This document shows positions 44,746 to 53,659 of a stretch of 64,000 bases of DNA, piece by piece (the first letter of the stretch is position 1; every line of letters starts with the position of its first letter). Both the position numbers and the translations under genes were made by a program. Below the pieces are notes generated by a model that was not told where the DNA came from, made no database searches, and saw only the letters and a program-made list of their open reading frames with translations. Origin of the DNA: Pseudomonas vlassakiae (lineage in GTDB: Bacteria > Pseudomonadota > Gammaproteobacteria > Pseudomonadales > Pseudomonadaceae); assembly GCF_014269035.2 (NCBI RefSeq), contig NZ_JABWRP020000006.1:62001-126000 (forward strand). Reading direction: 5' to 3'.

Positions 44746-46479
44746 TTAGCGGCTGGCAGGCGTTTTTGCCTGTTCCTCCGGCTTGGCCTGTGCCGCATTA
44801 CGCAAGGCTTCCTCGGCCTGGTGCTTACGCAGTTGTTGCCAGTGTGCCAGTACTGCGGGCGGCGCCCAGATCTGGGGTTCGGAGGCCTCGAAACCTTCCC
44901 TCCGTTCTCTTTCGGCAACACTGGCGCGCGCCAGTTCAAACGCTTGTTTCAGGTCATCGGTCTGGTTCAAGGCCTCGGCGAACAAGGCATCGCCGAAGTA
45001 GGTGAAGTCAGCTTCTTCCGAGCACCCGAACGACACCCGGTCGGCACGGGCGGCCGTCATGATCAGCGTACGGTCATCCTTGAGCGGGGGGATATAGCCA
45101 CCTGAATAACAGGCGGAGATGACAATGATCTTGTCGCGGTCCTTGAGCGGGGCCAGGGCGCTGGCCAATTCGTCGGCGGACAGGTCGGCCAGCTGCAGGC
45201 GCGGTTGGTCGAGCACCAGCTGGTGGTCCTGGCTGCCGTGGCTGGTCAGGTAGATGAAGATCAAGTCTTCCGGGCCGCTGCGTTCGGCCAGGGTGCGGGC
45301 GGCGCGGCTGAGATTCTCGCGGGTGGCCATGGGGCGGGTGGTCATCTGGTCGCGGTGGTTGACCAAGGTGACCTGGCCACGGGCACCGAAACGCACATTG
45401 AGCATGTTGCTGACATAGTCGGCTTCGCGCAGGAACACGCTCTGCTGGCCATCACCGGCCACTACGAGGCTGTACAGCTGGACGGGCGGCGCCGAGCGCG
45501 GTACCCGCGCCAGGGCTTCATCGAGCAGGCGGCCCTGATTGAGCAGGGCCAGGTCCAGCGGGTCGGGCAGTAGCTTGCCTTTCTGGTCACGTACGCGCAC
45601 ACCATTGACCCAGAAGCCGCTTTCGACCTGGCCGCTGGCCAGCGTCAGCTTGCCGTGGCCCTGGTAGGCGTCGTTGTCGAAACCGCCGACGTACTGGCTG
45701 CCATCCGGCAACTGCAGGCTGCCTTGGCCAGACAGGTGCCAGTCGACGAAGGTGCCTTTGTAGTGGCTGCCGTCGCTGCCGAGCAATTCGCCTTCCCCGG
45801 TCAGCGAACCGTCCTTGAACTCGCCGATCCAGACGTCGCCGTCGGCGTTCTCGTAGCGGCCACGACCCTCCAGGCGGTTGTCCTTGAACTCACCGATGTA
45901 TTGCTCGCCATCGACGCTGTCGTAGGTGCCGCTGCCCTGCAACTGGCCATCGACGAAGCGGCCGCTGAACTGGTTGCCGCTGGCATCGCTGCGCACGCCA
46001 GCGCCATTGGGTTTGCCTTTGGCGAACAAGCCTTGGTAGCGGCTGCCGTCGGCCATTTCCAGTTCGCCTGCGCCTTCGTACTGGTCATCCTTGAATTGGC
46101 CGCGGTAGGTCAGGTCGGCCTGCTTGAGCGTACCTTCACCGTCACGTCGGCCGTGGCTGAAGGTGCCGGCATAGTGGCTGCCGGGGGTGGTCAGGTCGCC
46201 CAGGCCGTGGAACAGCCCCTTGTCGAACTGGCCTCGGTAGATCTCGCCATTGCTGCCGTGCCACTCGCCCTGGCCGTGCCACTGGCCGTCCTTGAAGCTG
46301 CCGGCGTACCAGCTGCCGTTGGGGTAGTCGATGCGCCCCTCGCCCTGCAGCAACCCATCGACCACCTGCCCACGGTAGCGGCCACCGTCGGGCAGGCGCG
46401 CGTCAGGCGGGGACAACGATTCACCATCGCCACAGGCTGCGAGCATCAGGGTCAGTGCGAGGGGGAGCAGTGGACGCAT
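44746..46479 (-). CDS. MORN-repeat lipoprotein with C13/caspase-like peptidase domain
   Basis: This 577-residue protein starts with a lipobox LAAC at Cys16 followed by Gly, so it should be an outer-membrane lipoprotein. Residues 32-290 are eleven 23-residue MORN repeats (GxxYxGxFxxGxxxGxGxx) and a degenerate twelfth. Residues about 335-500 form a C13/legumain-like peptidase domain: catalytic His414 in IYLTSHGSQDHQ and Cys457 in VISACYSGG after a hydrophobic strand. The end is Ala/Glu/Lys-rich. Related P. putida-group genes are labelled C13 family peptidase. Substrate and role are unknown; periplasmic processing of envelope proteins is a guess. Confidence 0.85.
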   Translation of the reverse strand: MRPLLPLALTLMLAACGDGESLSPPDARLPDGGRYRGQVVDGLLQGEGRIDYPNGSWYAGSFKDGQWHGQGEWHGSNGEIYRGQFDKGLFHGLGDLTTPGSHYAGTFSHGRRDGEGTLKQADLTYRGQFKDDQYEGAGELEMADGSRYQGLFAKGKPNGAGVRSDASGNQFSGRFVDGQLQGSGTYDSVDGEQYIGEFKDNRLEGRGRYENADGDVWIGEFKDGSLTGEGELLGSDGSHYKGTFVDWHLSGQGSLQLPDGSQYVGGFDNDAYQGHGKLTLASGQVESGFWVNGVRVRDQKGKLLPDPLDLALLNQGRLLDEALARVPRSAPPVQLYSLVVAGDGQQSVFLREADYVSNMLNVRFGARGQVTLVNHRDQMTTRPMATRENLSRAARTLAERSGPEDLIFIYLTSHGSQDHQLVLDQPRLQLADLSADELASALAPLKDRDKIIVISACYSGGYIPPLKDDRTLIMTAARADRVSFGCSEEADFTYFGDALFAEALNQTDDLKQAFELARASVAERERREGFEASEPQIWAPPAVLAHWQQLRKHQAEEALRNAAQAKPEEQAKTPASR

Positions 46480-46565
46480 GGCGGAATCCGGGCAAAAGGT
46501 CTGCCGAGTATGCCGCAGAATACGGGGCGCAGGTATCTGTGATCCAATCGGAATCGGTGTTGGAT

Positions 46566-46655
46566 TGTTCGCGGGTGAGTCCGCTCGCGCAGGTACGGCA
46601 CAAGGCCTTGCCGTGTGGCGATCCTATGGGAGCGGGTTCACCCGCAAATCGGCCC
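46566..46655. repeat. Two opposed REP-like sequences
   Basis: TTCGCGGGTGAGTCCGCTCG at 46568-46587 and GGGAGCGGGTTCACCCGC at 46628-46645 are degenerate REP copies in opposite orientation. They lie between the caspase-like gene start and the MaoC stop, and make up most of the 178-base gap. Confidence 0.75.
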
Positions 46656-46657
46656 TG

Positions 46658-47113
46658 TCAGACGAAGCAGAGCGAGAGGGGTTCAGCGATATAGGCCGGC
46701 TTCTCTTCGCCTTCGATCTCCAGGGTAGCGGTCGCCTTGAGCAGCCACTGCCCGGGCTTCTTCTCGGTCACCTCACCCAGGTCCACCTTCAGTCGAACCT
46801 TGCTGTCGACCTTTACCGGCTGGATGAAACGCACGCTGTCGAGTCCATAATTGACCACCATCCTCAACCCCTCAGGCAGTACCAGGATGTCCATCATCAG
46901 CATGGGGATCAGCGACAAGGTCAGGAAACCGTGCGCGATGGTGGTGCCGAACGGGGTTTTCGCCGCTTTTTCAGGGTCGACATGGATGAACTGGAAATCG
47001 CCGGTGGCTTCGGCGAACAGGTTGATGCGCTGCTGGTCGATCTTCAGCCAGTCGGAACGTCCCAGCTCCTTTCCAACGTACTGCGATAGCTCGTTTACCG
47101 GTACATAGGGCAT
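46658..47113 (-). CDS. MaoC-like (R)-specific enoyl-CoA hydratase
   Basis: This 151-residue hot-dog-fold protein has the hydratase-2 motif LFAEATGDFQFIHVDPEKAAKTPFGTTIAHGFLTLSLIP with the catalytic Asp and His, and SVRFIQPVKVDSKVRLKVDL. It should hydrate enoyl-CoA, or act as a related thioester dehydratase. The ATG at 47113 (MPYVPVNELSQYVGKELG) matches the usual start. It is divergent from the lrgA-like gene and stands alone. Confidence 0.9.
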   Translation of the reverse strand: MPYVPVNELSQYVGKELGRSDWLKIDQQRINLFAEATGDFQFIHVDPEKAAKTPFGTTIAHGFLTLSLIPMLMMDILVLPEGLRMVVNYGLDSVRFIQPVKVDSKVRLKVDLGEVTEKKPGQWLLKATATLEIEGEEKPAYIAEPLSLCFV

Positions 47114-47224
47114 CGCGACTCTCCAGGTTGTCTTTTGGTACGAAAGTGCAAGATCAGCACGGCGAACCGTTTCAGTCAAGAAGCCCGCATTTCGGCGAAT
47201 ATCGGCTTATACGCAGCGCGTGCT

Positions 47225-47230
47225 TATAAT
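47225..47230 (+). promoter_or_regulatory. Probable -10 element for the lrgAB-like operon
   Basis: A perfect TATAAT lies 28 bases before the lrgA ATG, in the divergent gap. The -35 region at 17-base spacing (TCGGCT) is poor, so an activator may be needed, or the site may be fortuitous. Confidence 0.4.
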
Positions 47231-47257
47231 GACGCGGCGTGCCTGAAGGAGATCCTT

Positions 47258-47623
47258 ATGCTGTTGCGTGGTTTGACCTGGCTGGTGCTGTTTCAGCTGC
47301 TGGGTACGGCGCTCAATCACTTGTGTGTGCCGATTCTGCCGGGCCCGATCATCGGCCTGTTGTTGCTGCTGTTTTTCCTCATGGCTCGCGGCGAGGTCGG
47401 CAAGCCGCTGAGCGAGGCCGCCGGTAGCCTGCTGCGTTACCTGCCATTGCTGCTGGTGCCACCGGCGGTGGGGGTGATGGTCTACGCCAAGGACATTGCC
47501 GCAGACTTCTGGGCGATTGCCGGTGCGTTGCTGATTTCCTGCCTGGTCACCCTGGTGTTCGTCGGCCTGCTGATGCAGAAGCTCATCGACCGCCAACACG
47601 GCAAGCACGAGGAGTCGCCATGA
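47258..47623 (+). CDS. CidA/LrgA-family holin-like protein
   Basis: This 121-residue protein has four membrane helices with the LrgA/CidA pattern LVLFQLLGTALNHLCVPILPGPIIGLLLLLFFLM and LLLVPPAVGVMVYAKDIAADFWAIAGALLISCLVTLVFVGLLMQKL. CidA/LrgA proteins act with CidB/LrgB in murein hydrolase control and metabolite export. The ATG at 47258 has GAAGGAG at 47245-47251. Its stop overlaps the ATG of the lrgB-like gene by 4 bases. Confidence 0.9.
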   Translation: MLLRGLTWLVLFQLLGTALNHLCVPILPGPIIGLLLLLFFLMARGEVGKPLSEAAGSLLRYLPLLLVPPAVGVMVYAKDIAADFWAIAGALLISCLVTLVFVGLLMQKLIDRQHGKHEESP

Positions 47624-48336
47624 TCTTTGATTGGCAGGGCGCGCTCGACGCGGTCATCCACCATCCCTTGTTCGGTATCGGCATCACGTTGGGCGCGTAC
47701 CAGATAGTGCTGGCCGCCTACGAAAAGACCCGCTGGCTGTTCCTGCAACCGGTATTGGTGTCGATGCTGCTGGTGATCGGCGTGCTGCTGACCTGCGGCA
47801 TTGGCTACGCCGAATACCGCAAAAGCACCGAAATCATGAACATCCTCCTCGGCCCCGCCACCGTGGCCCTGGCGGTGCCGCTCTATCTCAACCTTCGGCG
47901 CATCCGGCAGCTGTTCTGGCCGACTTTTACTACGCTGGTAATCGGAGGCCTGTTCGCCACGGTCTGCTGCTTGCTGCTGGGCTGGTGGTTCGGTGCCGAA
48001 CACATGATCCTGATGACCATGGCGCCGAAATCGGTCACTTCGCCGATCGCCATGCTGGTGGCGGAACAGATTGGTGGCGTGGCGGCGCTGGCGGCCGTGT
48101 TCGTGTTGATTACCGGGGTGATCGGGGCAATCTTCGGCCCGGCATTGCTGACCCGGCTGGGTGTGCACAGCCCGGAGGCGCGTGGCATGTCGCTAGGTGT
48201 GACGGCTCATGCCGTGGGCACTTCGGTGGCCTTGCAGGAAAGTGACGAGTGCGGCGCTTTTGCCGCACTGGCGATGAGCCTGATGGGGGTGGCCACGGCG
48301 GTGTTCCTGCCGTTGGCGGTCAGCCTGGTGGCTTGA
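47620..48336 (+). CDS. LrgB-family inner-membrane protein
   Basis: This 238-residue protein has at least six membrane helices and the LrgB signatures YEKTRWLFLQPVLVSML, FLGPATVALAVPLY-like text (LLGPATVALAVPLYLNL), MTMAPKSVTSPIAMLVAEQIGG, and HSPEARGMSLGVTAHAVGTSVALQ. It pairs with the LrgA-like product encoded immediately upstream. The LON-domain gene follows 9 bases later, probably on the same transcript. Confidence 0.92.
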   Translation: MIFDWQGALDAVIHHPLFGIGITLGAYQIVLAAYEKTRWLFLQPVLVSMLLVIGVLLTCGIGYAEYRKSTEIMNILLGPATVALAVPLYLNLRRIRQLFWPTFTTLVIGGLFATVCCLLLGWWFGAEHMILMTMAPKSVTSPIAMLVAEQIGGVAALAAVFVLITGVIGAIFGPALLTRLGVHSPEARGMSLGVTAHAVGTSVALQESDECGAFAALAMSLMGVATAVFLPLAVSLVA

Positions 48337-48345
48337 GGAGTTGTG

Positions 48346-48936
48346 ATGACGCTACCGCTGTTTCCCCTCAATACCGTGTTGTTTCCCGGTTGCCTGCTGG
48401 ATCTGCAGATCTTCGAGGCGCGTTACCTGGACATGATTGGCCGCTGCATGAAGCAGGGCACTGGCTTTGGCGTGGTGTGCATCGTCGAAGGCGAGCAGGT
48501 CGGCAAGGCGCCGCCGGTGGTGGCTTCGATCGGTTGCGAGGCGATGATTCGTGACTTCGTCCAGCAGGACAACGGTTTGCTGGGTATTCGCGTGGAAGGT
48601 GTACGGCGCTTCGAGTTGAGCCAGACCGAAGTGCAGAAGGACCAATTGCTGGTCGGCGAGGTGCATTGGCTGGCGGAGCAACCGGACAGCCCGCTCACCG
48701 ATCACGACGATGACTTGCTGGCGCTGTTGGTGGCCCTGGGCGAGCATCCGATGGTCGAGGCGCTGGACATGCCGCGGGACGTCGACGGGCGCCAGGCCCT
48801 GGCCAACCAACTGGCGTACCTGTTGCCGTTCATGGAAGAGGACAAGCTGGACTTGCTGGCGATCGACTCGCCGGCGCAGCGGCTGGAAGAGATCCAGAAG
48901 CTGCTGGAGCGCATTCAGGGTGAGTTGTTCGCCTGA
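48346..48936 (+). CDS. LON N-terminal (substrate-binding) domain protein
   Basis: This 196-residue protein consists of the Lon protease N-terminal domain only: LPLFPLNTVLFPGCLLDLQIFEARYLDMIGRCMKQGTGFGVVCI, GVRRFELSQTEVQKDQLLVGEVHWL, and a helical end LLPFMEEDKLDLLAIDSPAQRLEEIQKLLERIQ. No ATPase or protease part is present, so it may recognise substrates or partners without cleaving them. GAGGAG precedes the ATG at 48346; a GTG one codon earlier is possible. It likely ends the lrgAB transcript, with REPs following. Confidence 0.9.
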   Translation: MTLPLFPLNTVLFPGCLLDLQIFEARYLDMIGRCMKQGTGFGVVCIVEGEQVGKAPPVVASIGCEAMIRDFVQQDNGLLGIRVEGVRRFELSQTEVQKDQLLVGEVHWLAEQPDSPLTDHDDDLLALLVALGEHPMVEALDMPRDVDGRQALANQLAYLLPFMEEDKLDLLAIDSPAQRLEEIQKLLERIQGELFA

Positions 48937-48945
48937 TTGAGCTCA

Positions 48946-49021
48946 GGCCTCTTCGCGGCTGAAGCCGTTCCCACAGGACCGAACAATACCTGTAGGTGCG
49001 GCTTGAGCCGCGAGAGGCCGG
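48946..49021. repeat. Inverted pair of REP elements
   Basis: CCTCTTCGCGGCTGAAGCCG at 48949-48968 is mirrored by CGGCTTGAGCCGCGAGAGG at 48999-49017. This is the GGCTTCAGCCGC variant of the P. putida REP. The pair separates the convergent LON-domain and PAP2 genes and fills the 96-base gap. Confidence 0.88.
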
Positions 49022-49032
49022 TGAAGGCAACA

Positions 49033-50349
49033 TCAGTACTGGTAGCGAAGCAGGGCATGAGGCAGCGCGTGCATGGCAAAGAACGCCAGCAGCGCGATAC
49101 ACGCCGGCAGCACCAGCCACCAGACTTTTTGCGGCAGTGCTGTCAGCGGCTGCCGATGCTGTACCAGGGTCAGGCTCAGAGCGCACACGCAACAGGCCAG
49201 CAGGGCACCGGCCATGATGTCGGTCGGCCAATGGGCACCCAGGTACACCCGCGACAAGGCAATCGCCAGCGCCGGGATGCAGCCCAGCATCACCCAGGTC
49301 AGGCGCATGCGCGGCGGCATGCCGCGCCCGGCCAGCACCGCCAGGGTCAGGAAGAATGCGAACGATGCCGAACTGTGCCCGCTGGGCATGCTGTAGCTGG
49401 TCAACGGGTCGCTGAGTACTTCAGGGCGGGCTCGGGCGAACAGCCATTTGAGCGTGCCATTGGCCAGCGCCGTGCCAATCAGCGTACCGCCCGCGAACAG
49501 GGCATGGCGCCACTGACGCGCCAGGAGCAGCAAGCCGGTCAGCAAACCGCCCAGGAAAAACTGGGTCTTGAAGTCGCCCAAGCGGGTCACCAGCACCACG
49601 GTGCCGTCAATGGCTTTGCTACGGTGCTCCTGCACCAGCGTCATCACGCCTTGATCGAAGGCCTGCAGGTAGGGCCAGCCAAGAAACACCGCCGTCAGGG
49701 CGATGAAGCTGAGGCCGGCGATCAGCCGGGTACCATGACGCTGATCGCGCAGGCTGCTGTTCAGGCTCAGGCCGATCAGTACCGCCAGGGTCCCGGCGAT
49801 GATGCCGGCATCCAGCCAGAAACCTTCCGGCAAGGGCAGGCGCATGGCCGCACCGGTGGCCCAGCCGGGCAGCAGATAGGCCACCGACCAACCGGCACCC
49901 GCCACAAGGCTGACGGCGATGAAGCGCGGCAGCGGCATATCGAACATCCCGGCCACCATGGGCAGCATCGGCCGCAGCGGGCCGATGAAGCGGCCGACCA
50001 GCAGGCTGGCGATGCCGTAGCGCTGGAAGTAGGCCTCGGCGCTGCCGATCCATTCGGGGTGATGGCGAAGCAGCGGCAGGCGGCGGATGTTCTGGTGGAA
50101 GTACTTGCCGACAGTGTATGACAGCGCGTCACCGAGCAGGCCGCCGAGGAACCCCAGCAGCAGGGTTTCACCCAGGCTGAATGCACCACTGCCGGCCAGC
50201 ACGGCAACGGCAAACAGCAGTACCGTGCCCGGCACGATGATGCCGGCAATGGCCAGGCACTCGACGCACGCCACCAAAAAAATCGCCAGGCCAAGCCACT
50301 GGGGGTTGGCGCTGAGCCAGCCTGTCAGGCTGTCGAGCCATTGGCCCAT
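49033..50349 (-). CDS. DedA-PAP2 phosphatase fusion, inner membrane
   Basis: This 438-residue protein joins two domains. Residues 15-180 are a DedA/VTT domain (GIIVPGTVLLFAVAVLAGSG, GDALSYTVGKYF, VGRFIGPLRPMLPMVAGM). Residues 235-390 are a PAP2 acid phosphatase with all three motifs: KWLFARARP (301-309), PSGHSSASF (from 322) and SRVYLGAHWPTDI (from 366). About twelve membrane helices in total. The pairing suggests a lipid phosphatase, possibly for undecaprenyl pyrophosphate or phosphatidic acid, coupled to lipid translocation. It lies 3 bases from mpg, which is upstream on the same strand. Confidence 0.9.
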   Translation of the reverse strand: MGQWLDSLTGWLSANPQWLGLAIFLVACVECLAIAGIIVPGTVLLFAVAVLAGSGAFSLGETLLLGFLGGLLGDALSYTVGKYFHQNIRRLPLLRHHPEWIGSAEAYFQRYGIASLLVGRFIGPLRPMLPMVAGMFDMPLPRFIAVSLVAGAGWSVAYLLPGWATGAAMRLPLPEGFWLDAGIIAGTLAVLIGLSLNSSLRDQRHGTRLIAGLSFIALTAVFLGWPYLQAFDQGVMTLVQEHRSKAIDGTVVLVTRLGDFKTQFFLGGLLTGLLLLARQWRHALFAGGTLIGTALANGTLKWLFARARPEVLSDPLTSYSMPSGHSSASFAFFLTLAVLAGRGMPPRMRLTWVMLGCIPALAIALSRVYLGAHWPTDIMAGALLACCVCALSLTLVQHRQPLTALPQKVWWLVLPACIALLAFFAMHALPHALLRYQY

Positions 50350-50352
50350 GTT

Positions 50353-51045
50353 TCAGCTTCCTTGTTTGAGGGTGAAAAAGTCTTGCCCTTCGACTTGGCC
50401 CCGGCGCAGCGGGTTCCGGGTGCAGAAACGGGCGTATTCGGCATCGACGAAGCGGTACGGCAGGTGCTCGTCGCGCCCGTGGGGAATGCCCAACCGTGCC
50501 GTTTGGATCACCCTTGGCACGGCGATGCCGCAGTCTTCGACGTACAGGCGCTCGGGGTCGAAACGTTGTGCGTCCCAGTGCGGCACTTTCAGGCCCATGG
50601 CCTTGCACAACAGGGTCTGCCCGGCGCACAGGCGTTCAGGTGGGCGCAGGTTGCCGCTGGCGTCGGGGTTGTTCAGTTGCATCTGCGCCAGGCTGTTGGC
50701 ATCGGAGACGGCGTCGATCCAGGGATAGGCGGACTTGATCAGCACGGCGTTGCCTGGGCCCTGGGCACTGAAGTTGAGCGAGTCGCCGCCGCGGGCGTAA
50801 TACATGTAGATGTGCCCGCCGTCGAGGAACAGCGCCTTGCGTTTTTCGGTGTAGCCGAGCGACGCGTGGCTGCCTTTGTCGGTCAGGTAGTAGGCCTCGG
50901 TCTCGATGATCCGCGCGGCCAGCCACAGGTCGCCTTGGCGATGACGGATGACTTTGCCCAGCAACGCCTTGGCCAAGGTCTGGGCGTCGCGGTCGAAAAA
51001 GCTGTCAGGGAGGGTGCGTGCAGGGCAGGGGGCTGAGGCTGGCAT
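50353..51045 (-). CDS. mpg: DNA-3-methyladenine glycosylase, AAG/Mpg type
   Basis: This 230-residue protein has the AAG fold motifs LAKALLGKVIRHRQGDLWLAARIIETEAY with the catalytic Glu, KRKALFLDGGHIYMYYARGGDSLNFSA, GNAVLIKSAYPWID and RLCAGQTLLCKAMGLK. It removes alkylated purines in base-excision repair. The ATG at 51045 is chosen; an in-frame alternative start at 51084 has no better support. It is divergent from proA (204-base gap) and followed at once by the DedA-PAP2 gene. Confidence 0.92.
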   Translation of the reverse strand: MPASAPCPARTLPDSFFDRDAQTLAKALLGKVIRHRQGDLWLAARIIETEAYYLTDKGSHASLGYTEKRKALFLDGGHIYMYYARGGDSLNFSAQGPGNAVLIKSAYPWIDAVSDANSLAQMQLNNPDASGNLRPPERLCAGQTLLCKAMGLKVPHWDAQRFDPERLYVEDCGIAVPRVIQTARLGIPHGRDEHLPYRFVDAEYARFCTRNPLRRGQVEGQDFFTLKQGS

Positions 51046-51209
51046 GCTGGCGGTTCGTGGCAGTAAAGGCGGGGATGATAGCAATGAATAGCTTAATCGA
51101 GGCTGAACCGGGACAGTTCGATAAGCGCGGTTACATCTTTCCTATGGATTCTGCCGAGCCATTTTCGACCATCCGCCACCCGCCGCTGGGCGTATACCTG
51201 CGCGACAGT

Positions 51210-51215
51210 TATAAT
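51210..51215 (+). promoter_or_regulatory. Probable -10 element of proA
   Basis: A perfect TATAAT lies 34 bases before the proA start in the proA-mpg divergent gap. The -35 at 17-base spacing is TGGGCG, a weak match. No other feature was seen in the gap, and the short frames there are not convincing genes. Confidence 0.5.
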
Positions 51216-51249
51216 CAGCCGATTTCCCCTTCGCCAAGACACCGAACCC

Positions 51250-52521
51250 ATGACTGAGTCCGTTCTTGACTACATGACCCGCCTGGGTCGCGCCGCACGC
51301 CAGGCTTCCCGCGTCATCGCACGTGCCAGCACCGCGCAGAAGAACCGCGCCCTGCAGGCCGCCGCCGATGCGCTGGATGCTGCGCGCGCCGAGCTTGCCG
51401 CAGCCAACGAGCTGGACCTGGCCGCCGGCCGTGCCAATGGCCTGGAGGCGGCGCTGCTTGACCGCCTGGCGCTGACCCCGGCGCGTATCGACGGCATGAT
51501 CACCGGCCTGCGCCAGGTGGCAAGCCTGCCAGACCCGGTCGGCGCCATCCGCGACATGAGCTACCGGCCGTCGGGCATTCAGGTCGGCAAGATGCGCGTG
51601 CCGTTGGGGGTTATCGGGATCATCTACGAGTCGCGCCCGAACGTGACCATCGATGCCGCCAGCCTGTGCCTGAAATCGGGCAACGCCACCATTCTGCGTG
51701 GCGGTTCCGAGGCCATTCACTCCAACCGTGCCATCGCCACCTGCATCCAGCGTGGCCTGGCTGCGGCCGGCTTGCCGGCTGCCGTGGTGCAGGTGGTCGA
51801 GACCACCGACCGCGAGGCCGTTGGCGCGCTGATCAGCATGCCCGAGTTCGTCGACGTCATCGTGCCGCGCGGTGGCCGTGGCCTGATCGAGCGCATCAGC
51901 CGCGATGCCCGGGTGCCGGTCATCAAGCACCTGGACGGTATCTGCCACGTCTATGTGGCCGAGCACGCCGACCTGGACAAGGCCTGGCGAGTGGCATTCA
52001 ACGCCAAGACCTACCGCTACGGCATCTGTGGTGCGATGGAAACCCTGCTGGTCGACCAGCGCGTGGCCGAAGGCTTCCTGCCGGAAATGGCCCGCCGCTT
52101 CCAGGAGAAGGGCGTCGAACTGCGTGGCTGCGAGCGTACCCGCGGGTTGATCGAGGCCAGGCCGGCCACTGAAGACGACTGGCACACCGAGTACCTCGAC
52201 GCGATCCTGTCGATCCGCGTCGTCGACGGCCTGGACCAGGCCATCGAGCACATCAACCAGTACGGCTCGCACCACACCGACTCGATCATTACCGAACATC
52301 AAGGCCAGGCCCGCCAGTTCATGGCCGAGGTCGATTCGGCATCGGTGATGCTCAACACCCCGACCTGTTTCGCCGATGGCTTCGAGTACGGCCTGGGCGC
52401 TGAAATCGGCATTTCCACCGACAAGCTGCATGCCCGCGGCCCGGTCGGCCTGGAAGGCCTGACCTGCGAGAAGTATGTGGTGATCGGTGACGGCCAACTG
52501 CGCGGCCAGGAGTCCTGCTGA
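51250..52521 (+). CDS. proA: Gamma-glutamyl phosphate reductase
   Basis: This 423-residue member of the aldehyde dehydrogenase superfamily has [56 protein letters not shown] and the active-site Cys in [15 protein letters not shown]. It ends in a C-terminal half with HHTDSIITE and [20 protein letters not shown]. It makes glutamate semialdehyde for proline. It opens the long plus-strand run that continues to lipA; nadD starts only 1 base after its stop. Confidence 0.97.
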   Translation: MTESVLDYMTRLGRAARQASRVIARASTAQKNRALQAAADALDAARAELAAANELDLAAGRANGLEAALLDRLALTPARIDGMITGLRQVASLPDPVGAIRDMSYRPSGIQVGKMRVPLGVIGIIYESRPNVTIDAASLCLKSGNATILRGGSEAIHSNRAIATCIQRGLAAAGLPAAVVQVVETTDREAVGALISMPEFVDVIVPRGGRGLIERISRDARVPVIKHLDGICHVYVAEHADLDKAWRVAFNAKTYRYGICGAMETLLVDQRVAEGFLPEMARRFQEKGVELRGCERTRGLIEARPATEDDWHTEYLDAILSIRVVDGLDQAIEHINQYGSHHTDSIITEHQGQARQFMAEVDSASVMLNTPTCFADGFEYGLGAEIGISTDKLHARGPVGLEGLTCEKYVVIGDGQLRGQESC

Positions 52522-52522
52522 G

Positions 52523-53182
52523 TTGAGCAAGGCCCAGGCAGTCCGGCGCATCGGCATTCTTGGCGGTACCTTCGACCCCGTGCACATCGGCCACCTGCGC
52601 AGCGCGCTGGAAGTGGCCGAGTTCATGGCGCTCGATGAGCTGCGCCTGTTGCCCAATGCCCGCCCGCCACACCGCGATACCCCGCAGGTGGCGGCGCAGG
52701 ACCGCCTGGCCATGGTTCGTCAAGCGGTGCAGGGCGTCGACTGCCTCAGCGTCGATGCCCGCGAACTCGAACGCGACAAACCGTCGTACACCATCGACAC
52801 GCTGGAATCGATCCGCGCCGAGCTGGGCGTCGACGACCAGCTGTTCCTGGTGCTCGGCTGGGATGCCTTCTGTGGCCTGCCCACCTGGCACCGCTGGGAA
52901 GAACTGCTGCAACACTGTCACATCCTGGTGCTGCAACGCCCGGATGCGGACGTTGAACCCCCTGACGAGTTGCGCAACCTGCTGGCTGCGCGCTCGGAGA
53001 GCGATCCCACCGCCATGTCCGGCCCGGCGGGGAATATTTCGTTCGTCTGGCAGACGCCGCTTGCGGTGTCGGCTACACAGATCCGACAGCTGCTGGCCAG
53101 CGGCAAATCGGTGAGGTTCCTGGTGCCGGACGCCGTACTGGCCTACATCGAGGCGCACGAACTGTATCGTGCCCCTCACTGA
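52523..53182 (+). CDS. nadD: Nicotinate-nucleotide adenylyltransferase
   Basis: This 219-residue protein has the nucleotidyltransferase motif [43 protein letters not shown], and the C-terminal [27 protein letters not shown] with the ISSTxIR-like site. It makes deamido-NAD. The TTG at 52523 ([11 protein letters not shown]) lies 2 bases past the proA stop. A GTG at 52487, inside proA, would add 12 residues and is a real alternative. The proA-nadD-rsfS-rlmH order is conserved in pseudomonads. Confidence 0.94.
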   Translation: MSKAQAVRRIGILGGTFDPVHIGHLRSALEVAEFMALDELRLLPNARPPHRDTPQVAAQDRLAMVRQAVQGVDCLSVDARELERDKPSYTIDTLESIRAELGVDDQLFLVLGWDAFCGLPTWHRWEELLQHCHILVLQRPDADVEPPDELRNLLAARSESDPTAMSGPAGNISFVWQTPLAVSATQIRQLLASGKSVRFLVPDAVLAYIEAHELYRAPH

Positions 53183-53227
53183 CGGTGCCCCCAGGGCGCC
53201 TCATCCAAACGAGTTGAAGAGTTTTTT

Positions 53228-53650
53228 ATGAGCAAGCAGAAAATCAATGGCGAAGAACTGGTCAAGCTGACCATCAGCGCCCTGGAAGACGTCAAGGCCC
53301 AGGATATCCAGGTCATCGACGTGCGCGAAAAGCACAGCCTGACCGACTACATGATCATTGCCACCGGTACTTCCAACCGCCAGATCAACGCGATGCTGGA
53401 AAAGGTCCGTGAAGCGGTCAAGGCCAAGGGCGCACAGCCGCTGGGTGAAGAAGGCAAGGGCGACAGCGACTGGGTACTGCTGGACCTGAACGACGTCATC
53501 GTGCACATGATGACCGCCGCTGCCCGCCAGTTCTATGACCTGGAGCGCCTGTGGATGGGCGCCGAGCAGAGCCGTGCGGCCGATGCCAAGCACCACAGCC
53601 CGGAAAACGCCAGCGACTACTTCACCGACAAGCTGAAAGACCGTGAATAA
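53228..53650 (+). CDS. rsfS: Ribosome silencing factor RsfS
   Basis: This 140-residue protein has the Iojap/RsfS core: ISALEDVKAQDIQVIDVREKHSLTDYMIIATGTSNRQINAMLEKV, GEGKGDSDWVLLDLNDVIVHMMTAAARQFYDLERLW. The only difference from consensus is GEEGKGDSDW. It binds ribosomal protein L14 and blocks subunit joining on starvation. The C-terminal tail of about 30 residues is polar and variable. rlmH follows 9 bases later. Confidence 0.95.
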   Translation: MSKQKINGEELVKLTISALEDVKAQDIQVIDVREKHSLTDYMIIATGTSNRQINAMLEKVREAVKAKGAQPLGEEGKGDSDWVLLDLNDVIVHMMTAAARQFYDLERLWMGAEQSRAADAKHHSPENASDYFTDKLKDRE

Positions 53651-53659
53651 GGAAGCGTC

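Noticed and set aside
51018..51257. A 79-codon frame just upstream of proA
   Set aside because: It overlaps the proA promoter and start and the mpg start; no similarity or good ribosome-binding site.
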